A DNA stretch of 55,136 nt from Psittacicella melopsittaci (GCF_003585925.1 NZ_NRJH01000016.1:1-55136), one strand, 5' to 3'; positions 27,135 to 36,923 are shown, counted from the stretch's first letter. The notes: generated from the sequence alone by a model not told the origin. Translations and numbers: made by a program.

Positions 27135-27623
27135 ATGTTAAAACAATCGGTTATTGATGTTTTAAACCAACAATTAAACTATGAGCTCCACAGTTCAAAC
27201 ATTTACTTACAAATGTCTAACTGGTGCCGTACTCAAGGTTTATTAGGTGCTGCTTCATTCTTCAAATCACACGCTGAAGAAGAATACCAACACTTTAAAC
27301 GCATTTGGAAACATCTTGAAGATAACAATGTACGTCCACATGTAGGTGTTGTTCCTGCGGTTAATATTGAGACTAAAGATTTAAGATCAGTATTAGAACA
27401 AGCTTACCAACACGAACAATTTGTTTCTTCAGCAATTAACAATTGTGTAAAAGTAGCACAAGAAGCTCAAGATTATAAAACATTTAACTTCTTACAATGG
27501 TTCGTTGATGAACAAGTAGAAGAAGAATCTTTATTCTCTGACATTCTTGGTAAATTTGATATAGCTGGTAATGACGGTATTGCTGTTTACTACGTTGACC
27601 GTGATATTGAGTCTATCCACTAA
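27135..27623 (+). CDS. ftnA: Bacterial non-heme ferritin, catalytic subunit
   Basis: 162 residues (E. coli FtnA 165). Forms a 24-subunit iron-storage shell. All ferroxidase ligands are present at the E. coli positions: Glu17, Glu50, His53, Glu94, Gln127, Glu130. Good ribosome-binding site (AAGGA, nine bases). Followed 41 bp later by a second ferritin, so the two are likely co-transcribed and may co-assemble, as proposed for adjacent ftnA/ftnB in Pasteurellaceae. Confidence 0.95.
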   Translation: MLKQSVIDVLNQQLNYELHSSNIYLQMSNWCRTQGLLGAASFFKSHAEEEYQHFKRIWKHLEDNNVRPHVGVVPAVNIETKDLRSVLEQAYQHEQFVSSAINNCVKVAQEAQDYKTFNFLQWFVDEQVEEESLFSDILGKFDIAGNDGIAVYYVDRDIESIH

Positions 27624-27664
27624 TTTACATTTAAACATTAAATTTACTCAAGGAGTTGCATATT

Positions 27665-28186
27665 ATGATTAATCAAAACATACTTGCGTTATTAAACGAC
27701 AAAATCAATCAAGAATACTTCCGCTCGAATCTGTTTTTAGATATTTCAGGTTGGGCAAATGACCTAACTTTAAAAGGAGTACAAGGTTACTTCTTAAGCC
27801 TATCACAAAAAGCTTTAGACAACGTTAATTCTGGCGTTGAATACTTAAGCGAATGCGGTTATCAAGCTGAATTACGTGAAATCCCTGAAGGTTTACGTGA
27901 GTTTGATAATATTGAAGATCTTTTTGTGTACATTTATGAAATGGAAAAAGGTTATAAAGCAGACCTTAACAACATTTTAGATGTATGTTTATCACACAAA
28001 GATTTTGCTACTTACGCAAATTTACAATCTCAAGTAACTACGCAACACGCTGATGAGTTCTTCTTAACTTCAATGTTACGTAAAATTGGTATTGTAGGTA
28101 CTAAAGGTCAAGGTCTTTATTTAATCGATAAAGAATTAAGTGAGAAATATCCTTTACCTGCAGATACAGCTGCAGATGTAGCTTAG
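27665..28186 (+). CDS. Ferritin-like protein with degraded ferroxidase centre (FtnB-like)
   Basis: 173 residues, four-helix ferritin fold aligned without gaps to its neighbour through the first 60 residues. ATG 27665 is chosen over a TTG at 27656 because AAGGAG lies nine bases upstream of the ATG. Glu17, Glu94 and Gln127 are kept, but Glu50 is Ala, His53 is Asn and Glu130 is Asp, so di-iron oxidation is probably lost. Likely a structural or mineral-nucleating partner of the upstream ferritin, comparable to E. coli FtnB or light-chain subunits. The C-terminus has an extra acidic tail. Confidence 0.85.
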   Translation: MINQNILALLNDKINQEYFRSNLFLDISGWANDLTLKGVQGYFLSLSQKALDNVNSGVEYLSECGYQAELREIPEGLREFDNIEDLFVYIYEMEKGYKADLNNILDVCLSHKDFATYANLQSQVTTQHADEFFLTSMLRKIGIVGTKGQGLYLIDKELSEKYPLPADTAADVA

Positions 28187-28274
28187 TTCTCCAACTGAGC
28201 CTTAGGCTACTAGAGTAGTCGTGGCAATCTAGAGATTTATTATTTCTAGAAAACATTAAAATTAGAGTGATTTT

Positions 28275-28307
28275 AAGGAGTGGATTACTAGTCCACTCCT
28301 TTTTTTT
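28275..28307 (+). terminator. Ferritin operon terminator
   Basis: GGAGTGGA / TCCACTCC stem, 7-base loop, eight-T run, about 90 bp after the second ferritin stop. Confidence 0.9.
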
Positions 28308-28346
28308 GTTGGCAAAAAAAAGCCTCTATGTTCTTAGCAAAAAGAA

Positions 28347-28369
28347 GCTCCCAGAGCAATCCTGGGAGC
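28347..28369 (-). terminator. recC terminator
   Basis: GCTCCCAG / CTGGGAGC hairpin 5 bp downstream of the recC stop, followed on the minus strand by TTCTTTTTG. Confidence 0.8.
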
Positions 28370-28374
28370 ATTAT

Positions 28375-31300
28375 TTATGCGTAAAAGTTTTCTAGAGCTA
28401 ACTTAATAGCCTCAAGGTTAAGAGCAACTTGAGTCTTTTTACGATAAAAACTAAAGGATTTTAGCATATCGTACTCTTGCCCAGAATATAATTCATTGAT
28501 TAAATTGTTTTCTTGATTACTCAGAATTATATCCCTTTCACTAAAAAGTTGGACAAAAAAGCTCTCTTGATCCTTAGGTAGAAGGAGATTGCGTCCGACT
28601 AAGAACCAACTGAGAATTTGGCTCAGAGCCTTGCCTCCTGCTTCGAGCAGGCTTTGGCGTTGGCTCGTTAGATCCAGAAGTTGATAAACTAAACGCTGGT
28701 CATGGCAAAGTTTTACCAGAGTTTCTGGGAGTTCGAACTCTTGGATTTTACTTAGATCTTCACTGCTAATAAAGTAGTCAATATAGAGACTTTGGATTTG
28801 CGGATTTTGGCAAGCAGCTAAAATCTGTGCGAGGTTATTGATATTAGTAACCACATTCCCTAAAGGACTAGAAACTTTAGGTTTACGCTTTAGATCAAGT
28901 AATTCACAAAACTTAATTTTATCGTCTTCGAGTTCAAGTTTTAGACTATTTTGCCATACTAAGCTATCGACATTTATTTGCACATAGATGTCTTTGTTAC
29001 CTTGCTGTTTTTGCTCTACTTCATCAAGGAGCATGTAAATTGGCATGCGAGGAATTAGTTGAGCAAAAACTGGTTGCTGACTATACTCGGCAAAAAACTG
29101 ACGACAACGCTCGATAAATGCGGGCTCTAACTTAAAGGTTAGACTTGTAGTTTGAGGCTCAAAATGTAAAGCTGTGTCAAGTTTTGCTGGAGCTGGATAA
29201 TCAGCATTGCGAGCTAAATGATACAAATCTTTGAGGCTATAAAAAACCTTAGTGTGCTTAATTTGCTCGAGAGCCTGAGCTTGATTAATAAATTTTTCAA
29301 TTTCAGGGTTGAGTTTAGTTTGCACCAGAGTGGTTTTAAGAAAGTCCCCTTCGAGATAAAGATTTTGCATTAAATGCTCGGCACTAATTGAGCTAGTATA
29401 AAGTTTTTCTAGAGCTTTGTGTGCTTTCCATTTAACTTTTGTATCGCTCATTTCTAGACCATAGGTCGAGGTAACTGCGAGCGTATTTTGCCAAATTTTT
29501 GTTTCTTGTAAGCGCTCGGTATCGAGGCTCATAAAACTACTTAGATCTCTAAGGCTAAAAGTAAATGTTAAATGCTCGCTATTTGGACGATAATGTGGTT
29601 CATAAACAAGAAGATTATCATCGTTGCTTAGGTCGAGCACTTGTTTATAGCAAGCAAGAATTTGCCCAAAGTTAGCAAAATCTTCTTGTTCTGGTGCTTG
29701 TCCTTCGAGATTTAACCAAGTGCGATTAAAGCTAGGATATGCCGTGTGGAGAAGATTTTTTGCTAGTAACTCATTATCTAAACTTTGGCTTAGTTGCAAT
29801 TCATTTTGTCCATAGTTACGTAAATCAAAAGAACCTAGGTTAAGATCAATTAAGTAACTTGGCGTACTTGGGGTAGAGTAAAAAATACTCAATAAGTGTT
29901 TACTTAGTTCAGGATTATCTTGCTGCGGCAGTAAAGGCGTCGGCAAGTATAAATTATTACTAATAAACTCTAAAGTATCGCTAAGTAAACTTGACTGCGG
30001 TAACTCATCATCACGGGCATTTTTCCCAATATAACTCAGAACAAGTTTATTTTGCGTATTATTGAATAACTCGAGCACCTGCAACTGGGAAAGTTGATAT
30101 AGCGAAGGACTAGTACTAATTTTATTGTAACTCGCAGTAAAATCGTAAGTATTTACTTCTTCGAGGCCAGGGAACTTATTAGCATTTAAGCCTAAGCAAA
30201 TAACATTTTTAAAGCTAGTTCCACTAAGATCAGTTAAATTAGCAAAGGTTAAGCTATTGTGTTGCGGAGCCACTTTGCGAGTTGCTAGTGCCTCAAAAAA
30301 TGCAGATTGAATAATGAACTTATCTACTTTAGTTGCCCCTACTTGGGTTAGATAAATTTGTGAGTGAAGATCTTGCCAAGCTTGTTTAAATTGACGCTCA
30401 AGTTCTGGAGTAACAAAAAACTGTAAGCCCAGATTATGTAAAAAGTCGAGCCATTGGTCGCCTGTATGGAGGCTATTAGTAAACTGATTAAACAAGGTTA
30501 AATCTGTAAGTAAGCTATTTAGTTTACTGATACTCGCATAGTCTGCACTCATTTGGCTTTGTGGCAAGCAAGTAGTTAAAAATAACTCTTGGTTGGCAGC
30601 ATAGTTAAAGCTGTTATTTAAATTTGCTCGGAGAAACACATGTTGCCAAGCATTGTAATTTAACACAGGAAAATTATTGCCAATTGAGTTAGAGTCATTA
30701 GTTTGCAGTTTTTGGTTATGCAAAGGTAAAACATGATTAAAGAGGCTAGCACTGCCTATATCTTTACCATTGTAACCAGCTTCATTGTTTACTTGGTGCT
30801 TGCTGAGTAAAGCCGTAAAGAACTCGAGATCTTGATTGTTGAGCTGGTAAAAATCTTGCACACAAGCAAAGTTTAACCAGTTTTTAAATTGCTCGATATT
30901 TAAGTAGTTGTCGCTTAAGGTAAAAATGAACTGAATTACTTCAACAATTTGCTCATTTTTTTCACTACTAAGAATTTGATAAGCAAATTCAGGCGGAACT
31001 ACTTGCGGAATTAAGGCTTGGTAGTCTGGTAAATGTGTAGTAAAAACAACAAAGTCACTTAAATTGAGAGCTGGATTTTGGCTTAATTCGCGTTGGATAA
31101 AATCCATAGCATATTCGAGTTCGCGTCTTGCCGTATGGGCACGCACTACTTGTAAAGAGTCATCGCCTCGCAAGTGTAAGTAGCCGGGAAATTGTCTTTT
31201 GTGGTTGTGAGTAAAGTCACTAAAGTCTTTATTCTCAAAGGCAGTATACTCTTGCAATGAGTTCTTGATTTGCTCGAGTAAGCTTGGATGACCAGGATTG

Positions 31301-32745
31301 CGTAGTACTTTAACCAAATCAGTTAAATCTTGTTTAAGCAGAGCTTGAGCCACAGTTTGTTCGGTTATAGCTTGCTCGCCTAGAGCTTGTTCGAGCTTGT
31401 TATATACTTCCCCAAACACTTGCGTGAGCTTTTTACGTAAGTCACTTGGGTAAAAGCCATCAGTTTGTTGCAGTTCAACAAACATGTCATAGGTATGGAT
31501 AGGGTAAGCCAAATGATGCGTAAAAATATAACCTTCACTATATTTATCTTTTTCTTCCTCAATCTCGGCATAGGTTTCATGGTTGAGTAGAGCTATGAGG
31601 CGTTTTTTGGTACCTTCGCCCAGTAAACTTAAGAGGTTATAACTTGAGTTGGTTTTAGTGTAGTTTAAGTTTCTTAAACTAAAATCCAAGTTATAGTTGT
31701 GCCCTGCAAGGTAATCAAGAAAAGTACGACGCGAGGTAGTATCAAAAAGCAAATGCGTAAAAGTATTAACAAAATAGTTAATTTCGATATTTAAGTGATG
31801 AGCTGCTTTTTTGAGAATAAGCATATAAGAGCTATTGTAAACTCTAGTATCAAACATAAAAATGCGTTGCATTTTTTCTACCGCACTAACATCAGAGCTT
31901 TCAAATTCCGAGTCGGCAAGTAAAAGCACAGCTTGTTGATTGGTAATTATAATGTTTTGCGTCTGCGCAAAAGAAGACGTATGCATTTTCCCTAAAACAT
32001 TACAGGTAAAATCATGGATATTTTTATAGTAGGCACTAAAGAACTCAAGTTGCCCTTGGAGCAGAGGTTTTTCCTGAGGCGAGCAAGTAAAGTCTCGCTT
32101 TAACAGTTGCTCATAGTTAACTTGATCTTGCATAAGTTCATATGCCAGTTCAGGATAATAGTAGCTCAGGATACGTCCTAGACTACTTAACTCTTGAGCA
32201 GTAAAAAATAATGCCGAGCTAATCCCTTGGGGGTCTTGAATTTCCCCAATTTGTTTGGCAAGGTTAGCAATAAATGGGTTTTGCTCAGGAGCCTGTAACA
32301 TTTGTTGCAAGAGCTGACTGGTTAACCAAATAGCATTATTTTCATTTACCGAAAGAGCTTCAAGGTTGCTCGTATTAATTAGTTTGTGCGAGCTCGAGTA
32401 GTTTTTTAGTTGGGTGTTAATTTCCAGTAGGCGCGGACTAATTTTTTTTATCCGCACTTGTTGTTCATTGATTTTTAAAATAAAAGCGTCTATTATTTTC
32501 CCAAAAAGTTGGTTGAGGGTAATAAACTTAGGTAAAACCTGAATGCCAGGAATTTGTTTGAGTTGGCTTTCAATTTGTAAGCGTTGTAAATCGCTATTCA
32601 CCACAATTAAATCTTGTGCCTGAAATTGCTCGGCAAGATTAACAAGATTCGTTAAATCTAAAGGGGGTAAATTCTTCTGTTTAATTACTTGGGTAAGTAA
32701 CTCTAAACAGGGAGTAAGGCGGTCATATTTAATTAAGTTAAACAT
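28375..32745 (-). CDS. recC: Exodeoxyribonuclease V subunit RecC
   Basis: 1456 residues (E. coli 1122). The subunit that recognises Chi and splits the duplex in RecBCD. N-terminus follows the family layout: MFNLIKYDRLTPCLELL, then the search for a nuclease-dead helicase fold. HTARRELEYAMDFIQREL (about residue 540) and GTSFKNVICLGLNANKFPG (about 840-858, equivalent to the RecC LLGMNDGVYPR segment) support the call. No Walker A, as expected. Not adjacent to recB (about 6 kb away) and no ptrA or recD in between. Divergent from ubiX. Confidence 0.9.
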   Translation of the reverse strand: MFNLIKYDRLTPCLELLTQVIKQKNLPPLDLTNLVNLAEQFQAQDLIVVNSDLQRLQIESQLKQIPGIQVLPKFITLNQLFGKIIDAFILKINEQQVRIKKISPRLLEINTQLKNYSSSHKLINTSNLEALSVNENNAIWLTSQLLQQMLQAPEQNPFIANLAKQIGEIQDPQGISSALFFTAQELSSLGRILSYYYPELAYELMQDQVNYEQLLKRDFTCSPQEKPLLQGQLEFFSAYYKNIHDFTCNVLGKMHTSSFAQTQNIIITNQQAVLLLADSEFESSDVSAVEKMQRIFMFDTRVYNSSYMLILKKAAHHLNIEINYFVNTFTHLLFDTTSRRTFLDYLAGHNYNLDFSLRNLNYTKTNSSYNLLSLLGEGTKKRLIALLNHETYAEIEEEKDKYSEGYIFTHHLAYPIHTYDMFVELQQTDGFYPSDLRKKLTQVFGEVYNKLEQALGEQAITEQTVAQALLKQDLTDLVKVLRNPGHPSLLEQIKNSLQEYTAFENKDFSDFTHNHKRQFPGYLHLRGDDSLQVVRAHTARRELEYAMDFIQRELSQNPALNLSDFVVFTTHLPDYQALIPQVVPPEFAYQILSSEKNEQIVEVIQFIFTLSDNYLNIEQFKNWLNFACVQDFYQLNNQDLEFFTALLSKHQVNNEAGYNGKDIGSASLFNHVLPLHNQKLQTNDSNSIGNNFPVLNYNAWQHVFLRANLNNSFNYAANQELFLTTCLPQSQMSADYASISKLNSLLTDLTLFNQFTNSLHTGDQWLDFLHNLGLQFFVTPELERQFKQAWQDLHSQIYLTQVGATKVDKFIIQSAFFEALATRKVAPQHNSLTFANLTDLSGTSFKNVICLGLNANKFPGLEEVNTYDFTASYNKISTSPSLYQLSQLQVLELFNNTQNKLVLSYIGKNARDDELPQSSLLSDTLEFISNNLYLPTPLLPQQDNPELSKHLLSIFYSTPSTPSYLIDLNLGSFDLRNYGQNELQLSQSLDNELLAKNLLHTAYPSFNRTWLNLEGQAPEQEDFANFGQILACYKQVLDLSNDDNLLVYEPHYRPNSEHLTFTFSLRDLSSFMSLDTERLQETKIWQNTLAVTSTYGLEMSDTKVKWKAHKALEKLYTSSISAEHLMQNLYLEGDFLKTTLVQTKLNPEIEKFINQAQALEQIKHTKVFYSLKDLYHLARNADYPAPAKLDTALHFEPQTTSLTFKLEPAFIERCRQFFAEYSQQPVFAQLIPRMPIYMLLDEVEQKQQGNKDIYVQINVDSLVWQNSLKLELEDDKIKFCELLDLKRKPKVSSPLGNVVTNINNLAQILAACQNPQIQSLYIDYFISSEDLSKIQEFELPETLVKLCHDQRLVYQLLDLTSQRQSLLEAGGKALSQILSWFLVGRNLLLPKDQESFFVQLFSERDIILSNQENNLINELYSGQEYDMLKSFSFYRKKTQVALNLEAIKLALENFYA

Positions 32746-32817
32746 ATAAAGTAAAGCTTGAGTTTGGCTAGTTATATTTTAGCGGATGTTATAGCTTAAA
32801 GGGGAACTTTTTCCTTG

Positions 32818-32823
32818 TATAAT
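32818..32823 (+). promoter_or_regulatory. ubiX -10 element
   Basis: TATAAT in the context CTTGTATAATATAGAC, 22 bp before the ATG; same context as at 10777-10790. The leader would be only about 15 nt with no Shine-Dalgarno. Confidence 0.5.
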
Positions 32824-32845
32824 ATAGACAAAAAAGTTAAAAATT

Positions 32846-33430
32846 ATGGAACAAAAACATTTGGTGATTGCCATTACAGGGGCAACAGGAATTATTTACG
32901 CACAACGTTTATTAGAAGTGTGTCAACGCTTACCGCAGGTTTACACGCATTTAATTATTAGTCCAGCAGGGCAATTGACTTTAAAAAGTGAGAGCAATAT
33001 CAGCCTTTCTGCACTTAAAGCTCTAGCCGATCAAGTGCATAATTACCAAGACATAGGTAATGCCCTTTCTTCGGGTTCGGTTAAAACGCATGGAATGGTG
33101 GTTGTGCCTTGCTCAATTAAAACTCTTTCTTCCATTGCCAATTGCTTTGACGGTGATTTAATTACCCGCTGTGCTGATGTACACTTAAAAGAAAGACGTA
33201 GACTTGTCCTTTGTGTGCGAGAAACGCCTTTACATTTAGGGCACTTACGTTTAATGACTCAGGTTGCCGAGTATGGCGGACAAATCATGCCTCTTGTCCC
33301 AGCTTTTTATCATAATCCGCAAACTATTGATGATTTAGTAAATCAATCAGTAGCTCGTATATGTGATCAACTTGATATAGCTTATCCTGCTGATATCTTT
33401 ACCCCTTGGCAAGGATTAAAAAAATCATGA
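32846..33430 (+). CDS. ubiX: Flavin prenyltransferase UbiX
   Basis: 194 residues (E. coli 189). Makes prenylated FMN, the cofactor of the UbiD decarboxylase in ubiquinone synthesis. Signatures: AITGATGIIYAQRLLE at the N-terminus, SSGSVKTHGMVVVPCSIKTLSSIA, LITRCADVHLKERRRLVL and RETPLHLGHL, all in the expected order. Its TGA overlaps the tmcA ATG (ATGA), so the two genes are translationally coupled. Confidence 0.96.
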   Translation: MEQKHLVIAITGATGIIYAQRLLEVCQRLPQVYTHLIISPAGQLTLKSESNISLSALKALADQVHNYQDIGNALSSGSVKTHGMVVVPCSIKTLSSIANCFDGDLITRCADVHLKERRRLVLCVRETPLHLGHLRLMTQVAEYGGQIMPLVPAFYHNPQTIDDLVNQSVARICDQLDIAYPADIFTPWQGLKKS

Positions 33431-35388
33431 TGCCTTCTCCACGTCAATTACATTTTGCTTGGGGGCATGACTTAGAAGCCCAACTCCAAGCTTTAGCCAC
33501 TATTTGCCAAGCTAATGCTGGCGTGGCAGCTTGGCTAGGGGCAAGTAGTCAAGAGTTCCTTGCCCAGATGCAAGACAAGGATCTTGCCCAATTTACTTTT
33601 TTAGATAGTAAAAATCAAGTGCTAGCAGGCACTGGGGCTTACCAAGTAATGCTTATTGACTTAAGCAATGCCAAACGTATTTTGGGCTATAACTTTAGTG
33701 GCATAGTTTACAACTATTATTATGAGCACTTGAGTTTGGCACAACAGCAAAAAAACCTTCATGCCCACAATCTGCTTTATTGTTTAGCTACAGTGCAAGA
33801 GCAAGGGTATTTTTACTTTTTTACTAGCCCGATTGCTGAGGCTAATTCTTACTTGGCTTATGTAGTGCAAACGGCTCAAGAGCTAGCCCAAGTGAGTGCT
33901 TATTTAGCCCAAGAGCAAGGAGACTCTTTAGCTCAAGAGCAAGCAAACTCTTTAGGGCAAGAGCAAGCAAATTCTTTTGCTCAAGAGCAAGTAAGCTATT
34001 TAGCAAACTACCAAGATTTAATTCATTTTTGGCAGCAAGAAGATACCTATGCTCAGCAAAAAGCCCAAGCACAGCAAAGTTACCAAACTCAGCTAGCCCA
34101 GATGTTGGCGCAATTGCAAACTAGCACGCAAAAAACCTTATGGCTCTTTACAGGGCAAAGAGGGACAGGCAAAACTAAGTTTAGTCTTGATTTAATTCAA
34201 GCTTTAGGACAAGGAGCTATAACCTCTCTTGGCAAACGTCAAGTTTATGCTAATTTCCCTTACCTGGCTCCAGAGGTTGCTTGCCAAGAACAAGGCAAGG
34301 TTTTACTTGTAGATGAGGCAAGTGCTTTATCTGCTTTACACTTACAGCAACTTCTCGCAAGTGACTGGCAACATTTAATTTTTCTTACTACCATTGATGG
34401 TTATGAAAGTGGAGCAGGCGTAGGCTTATGGCACAAAGTAATTCCGCAAAGTCAGCGTCAACTCCAAGTGTACTATTTTGATTGGCATTTTCGAGCTTTA
34501 GTGCCAGATGTGCTAAGTCGTTGGCAAGAGCTTTTATCAGGGACAACGAGCTTAGAAACTCTCTTACAAAGTCAAGCTTTGCCTTATACTTCGATGGCTA
34601 CAGGCAAAAAGTTTACTCCTGTAGTTCCTCAGGCCATAAAGCACCTAGATTTTAGCCAACTGCAGTGGCAAAAATTAACTTCTTTTGCTTCTAAGTTAGA
34701 GTTCTTTAAGCTCGCATATTTAACCCATTATCGCCATCAAGTGCAAGATTTTGCCAGTGCCTTTGCCGAGCAAGAGCTATATGCTCTTTTTTATCAAGGG
34801 CAACTAATTGGCGGGGTTCACCTTATTCCCGAAAGCTTGCCCCAAGGCTCTGAGCTTCAGCAAGCAATAATTGCAGGCACGCGCTTACCGCCAGGTAATC
34901 TTGGCATCCAAACGCTAATGCAATATTTTGCTCTTAGCGACGAACTGAGACATTGGCAAGGAGCTCGCATTAGTCGTATTTTTCTCAAGCCCGAGTATCG
35001 TCATTTAGGGCTCGGTAAGTTTATGGTGCAACAATGCCAAGACCTCTATCCTCAGCTTTTAGTTATGTATAGTCAGCACGAGCAAACCAGTGCCTTTTGG
35101 CAAGCGTGTGGTTTTGTTAATGTTTGCTATCTCGCTAATGCTAATAAGTCAACAGGCAAGGGTAATTTGCTTGCTCTTTATGGCGAGCAAGAGGTAATTA
35201 AAGCCCTAGGGGAACTATATCAATTGAGCTTGGCACCCGAGGCTAATAAGGCAAAACTCCATGCTTGGGAAAAAGTCTACCCAGCCTATGCCCAAAAGCT
35301 AAAGAATTTGCTTACTCTCAGTCAACAACCGCAAACTTATATTAAAAGCTATCGTTTAATTTATGCACAATTATTTGGCAATAAATAG
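33427..35388 (+). CDS. tmcA: tRNA(Met) cytidine acetyltransferase TmcA
   Basis: 653 residues (E. coli 671). Makes N4-acetylcytidine at the wobble base of elongator tRNA-Met using acetyl-CoA and ATP. ATG 33427, overlapping the ubiX stop with AAGGA 11 bases upstream, is preferred to a TTG at 33406. Domains: N-terminal DUF1726-like region (1-200), ATPase/helicase module with Walker A TGQRGTGKTK (about 242) and LLVDEASAL (about 295), GNAT acetyltransferase with RHLGLGKF (about 524), and C-terminal tRNA-binding tail. Residues about 161-192 are four copies of an 8-residue AQEQANSL-type insert. Confidence 0.93.
   Translation: MMPSPRQLHFAWGHDLEAQLQALATICQANAGVAAWLGASSQEFLAQMQDKDLAQFTFLDSKNQVLAGTGAYQVMLIDLSNAKRILGYNFSGIVYNYYYEHLSLAQQQKNLHAHNLLYCLATVQEQGYFYFFTSPIAEANSYLAYVVQTAQELAQVSAYLAQEQGDSLAQEQANSLGQEQANSFAQEQVSYLANYQDLIHFWQQEDTYAQQKAQAQQSYQTQLAQMLAQLQTSTQKTLWLFTGQRGTGKTKFSLDLIQALGQGAITSLGKRQVYANFPYLAPEVACQEQGKVLLVDEASALSALHLQQLLASDWQHLIFLTTIDGYESGAGVGLWHKVIPQSQRQLQVYYFDWHFRALVPDVLSRWQELLSGTTSLETLLQSQALPYTSMATGKKFTPVVPQAIKHLDFSQLQWQKLTSFASKLEFFKLAYLTHYRHQVQDFASAFAEQELYALFYQGQLIGGVHLIPESLPQGSELQQAIIAGTRLPPGNLGIQTLMQYFALSDELRHWQGARISRIFLKPEYRHLGLGKFMVQQCQDLYPQLLVMYSQHEQTSAFWQACGFVNVCYLANANKSTGKGNLLALYGEQEVIKALGELYQLSLAPEANKAKLHAWEKVYPAYAQKLKNLLTLSQQPQTYIKSYRLIYAQLFGNK
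33907..34002 (+). repeat. 24-bp in-frame tandem repeat in tmcA (four units)
   Basis: Units begin at 33907, 33931, 33955 and 33979, sharing CAAGAGCAAG(C/G/T)(A)A; they encode (A/G)QEQ(A/G/V)(N/D/S)(S/Y)(L/F). In phase with the gene. Confidence 0.92.
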
Positions 35389-35461
35389 CGTAAATAGTGT
35401 AAAATAGATAGTACTTTTGTATTCTTTTAGCTAAAAGCTAAAAGATCAATTTTCCCAATTT

Positions 35462-35488
35462 AACTATTTTTTTACGCAAAAAATAGTT
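35462..35488 (+). promoter_or_regulatory. Hairpin in the pssA leader
   Basis: Perfect 11-bp stem AACTATTTTTT / AAAAAATAGTT with loop TACGC, ending 19 bp before the pssA ATG. AT-rich, so only moderately stable. It could be a weak terminator for ubiX-tmcA or a leader structure. Confidence 0.45.
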
Positions 35489-35507
35489 TCTTGATCTTGT
35501 ATTGACA

Positions 35508-36902
35508 ATGTTAAATACTTTAATAAATCAAGGGTATATTGTTGAGGACAACAAGATTTCTTTTTTACAACATCCACAACAGTACCTCAATAGCTTATTA
35601 GAGCTCATTAAAAATGCCCGTCAACGTATTCTCATTAACTGTCTTTATCTCGAAAATGACCAAAGTGGACAGTTAGTAATGCAAGCTCTAATTAATGCAG
35701 TTGAAAAAAATCCTCAACTGCAAGTCGATGTCTTTTTAGATCTCCATCGAGCTCAAAGAAGCCGTTTAGGAGAAGAGCAAAAATTAAGTAATTCTCACTG
35801 GTATTACCAAACGCTAAGCAATTTCAATCGCAAGTCAGAGCATGGCCGCATAAATATTTATGGGGTTCCATGTAATGCTCGCGAGCTTTTTGGTGTCTAT
35901 CATATTAAGGGGATGGTATTTGACAATACTATTCTCTATACAGGGGCTTCAATAAATAATAACTATTGTGCTTACCAAACTTATCGTCAAGATAGATATC
36001 AACTGATCGAAGATCAGGCTTTAGCTGATACTTTTTACGATTTTATCTATAAAAACTTTGCCACAGCCCAAGAGCATGCTTTAGCGGGAGCTAAGGCGGC
36101 AATTAGCCTATTTAGTGATAATCTTTCGAGCCGTCCAGGTAAAAGTGAACGTTTAGATTATAAAAACTTTAGACAAAATGTTCTCTGCGGACGTAATTTA
36201 AAGTACGCTAAAACAAGCAATGACGGCAAGGCAAATAATCTTGTCCCAGGGCATGTAATTATTACCCCATTATTTGGCATTGGTAAACGCAATCCGATTA
36301 ACCAAACTATTTTTGAGGTAATAACTCAAGCCCAAGAGCAAATTCTTATTTACACTCCTTACTTTAACTTCACTAAACAACTGACCAAACGTTTAATTGA
36401 AGCTTGTAAACGAGGGGTAAAATTAAGAATTATCCTCAGCGATAAGGTTGCTAACGATTTCTATACTGATCCAGAAGACCAAAGCTATACTTCGGCGAAT
36501 TCTTTACCTTACTTATATGAGTTAAACTTACGTAAGTTTCTTAAAAACAACCAAAACCTCATCAGTGAAGGTAAAATTGAAGTTTTTGCTTGGCGTCACG
36601 ACAATAACTCTTATCATGCCAAAGGCTTGGCTATAGACAATAAGTTTTATATTTGGACAGGTTCGAATCTTAACGAACGTTCTTTTAATATAGATGCCGA
36701 AAATGCTTTATTAGTTTATGATCCTTATTATCTTTTAAAGCAAAGAGCCGAGCATGAAATGCAATTTATGTTGCAACACTGTACGAAATTAACCTCTTAT
36801 CAACAAATAGAAGCACAAAGAGATTATCCTCGTCGGGTAAAACAAACCTTACGTCGGGCACGTTGGTTCTTTATTGATAAGTTAGCGAAAAAACTATTTT
36901 AA
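35508..36902 (+). CDS. pssA: CDP-diacylglycerol-serine O-phosphatidyltransferase PssA
   Basis: 464 residues (E. coli 451). Phospholipase-D superfamily enzyme making phosphatidylserine, the precursor of phosphatidylethanolamine. Two HKD motifs: HIKGMVFD near residue 132 (first half, followed by TGASINN) and HAKGLAID near 370 (second half, followed by TGSNLNERSFNID). ATG 35508 preferred to the TTG two codons upstream. No clear Shine-Dalgarno. Basic C-terminus fits peripheral membrane association. Confidence 0.95.
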   Translation: MLNTLINQGYIVEDNKISFLQHPQQYLNSLLELIKNARQRILINCLYLENDQSGQLVMQALINAVEKNPQLQVDVFLDLHRAQRSRLGEEQKLSNSHWYYQTLSNFNRKSEHGRINIYGVPCNARELFGVYHIKGMVFDNTILYTGASINNNYCAYQTYRQDRYQLIEDQALADTFYDFIYKNFATAQEHALAGAKAAISLFSDNLSSRPGKSERLDYKNFRQNVLCGRNLKYAKTSNDGKANNLVPGHVIITPLFGIGKRNPINQTIFEVITQAQEQILIYTPYFNFTKQLTKRLIEACKRGVKLRIILSDKVANDFYTDPEDQSYTSANSLPYLYELNLRKFLKNNQNLISEGKIEVFAWRHDNNSYHAKGLAIDNKFYIWTGSNLNERSFNIDAENALLVYDPYYLLKQRAEHEMQFMLQHCTKLTSYQQIEAQRDYPRRVKQTLRRARWFFIDKLAKKLF

Positions 36903-36923
36903 AAAAGTAGAAGTGAGGCGCAA

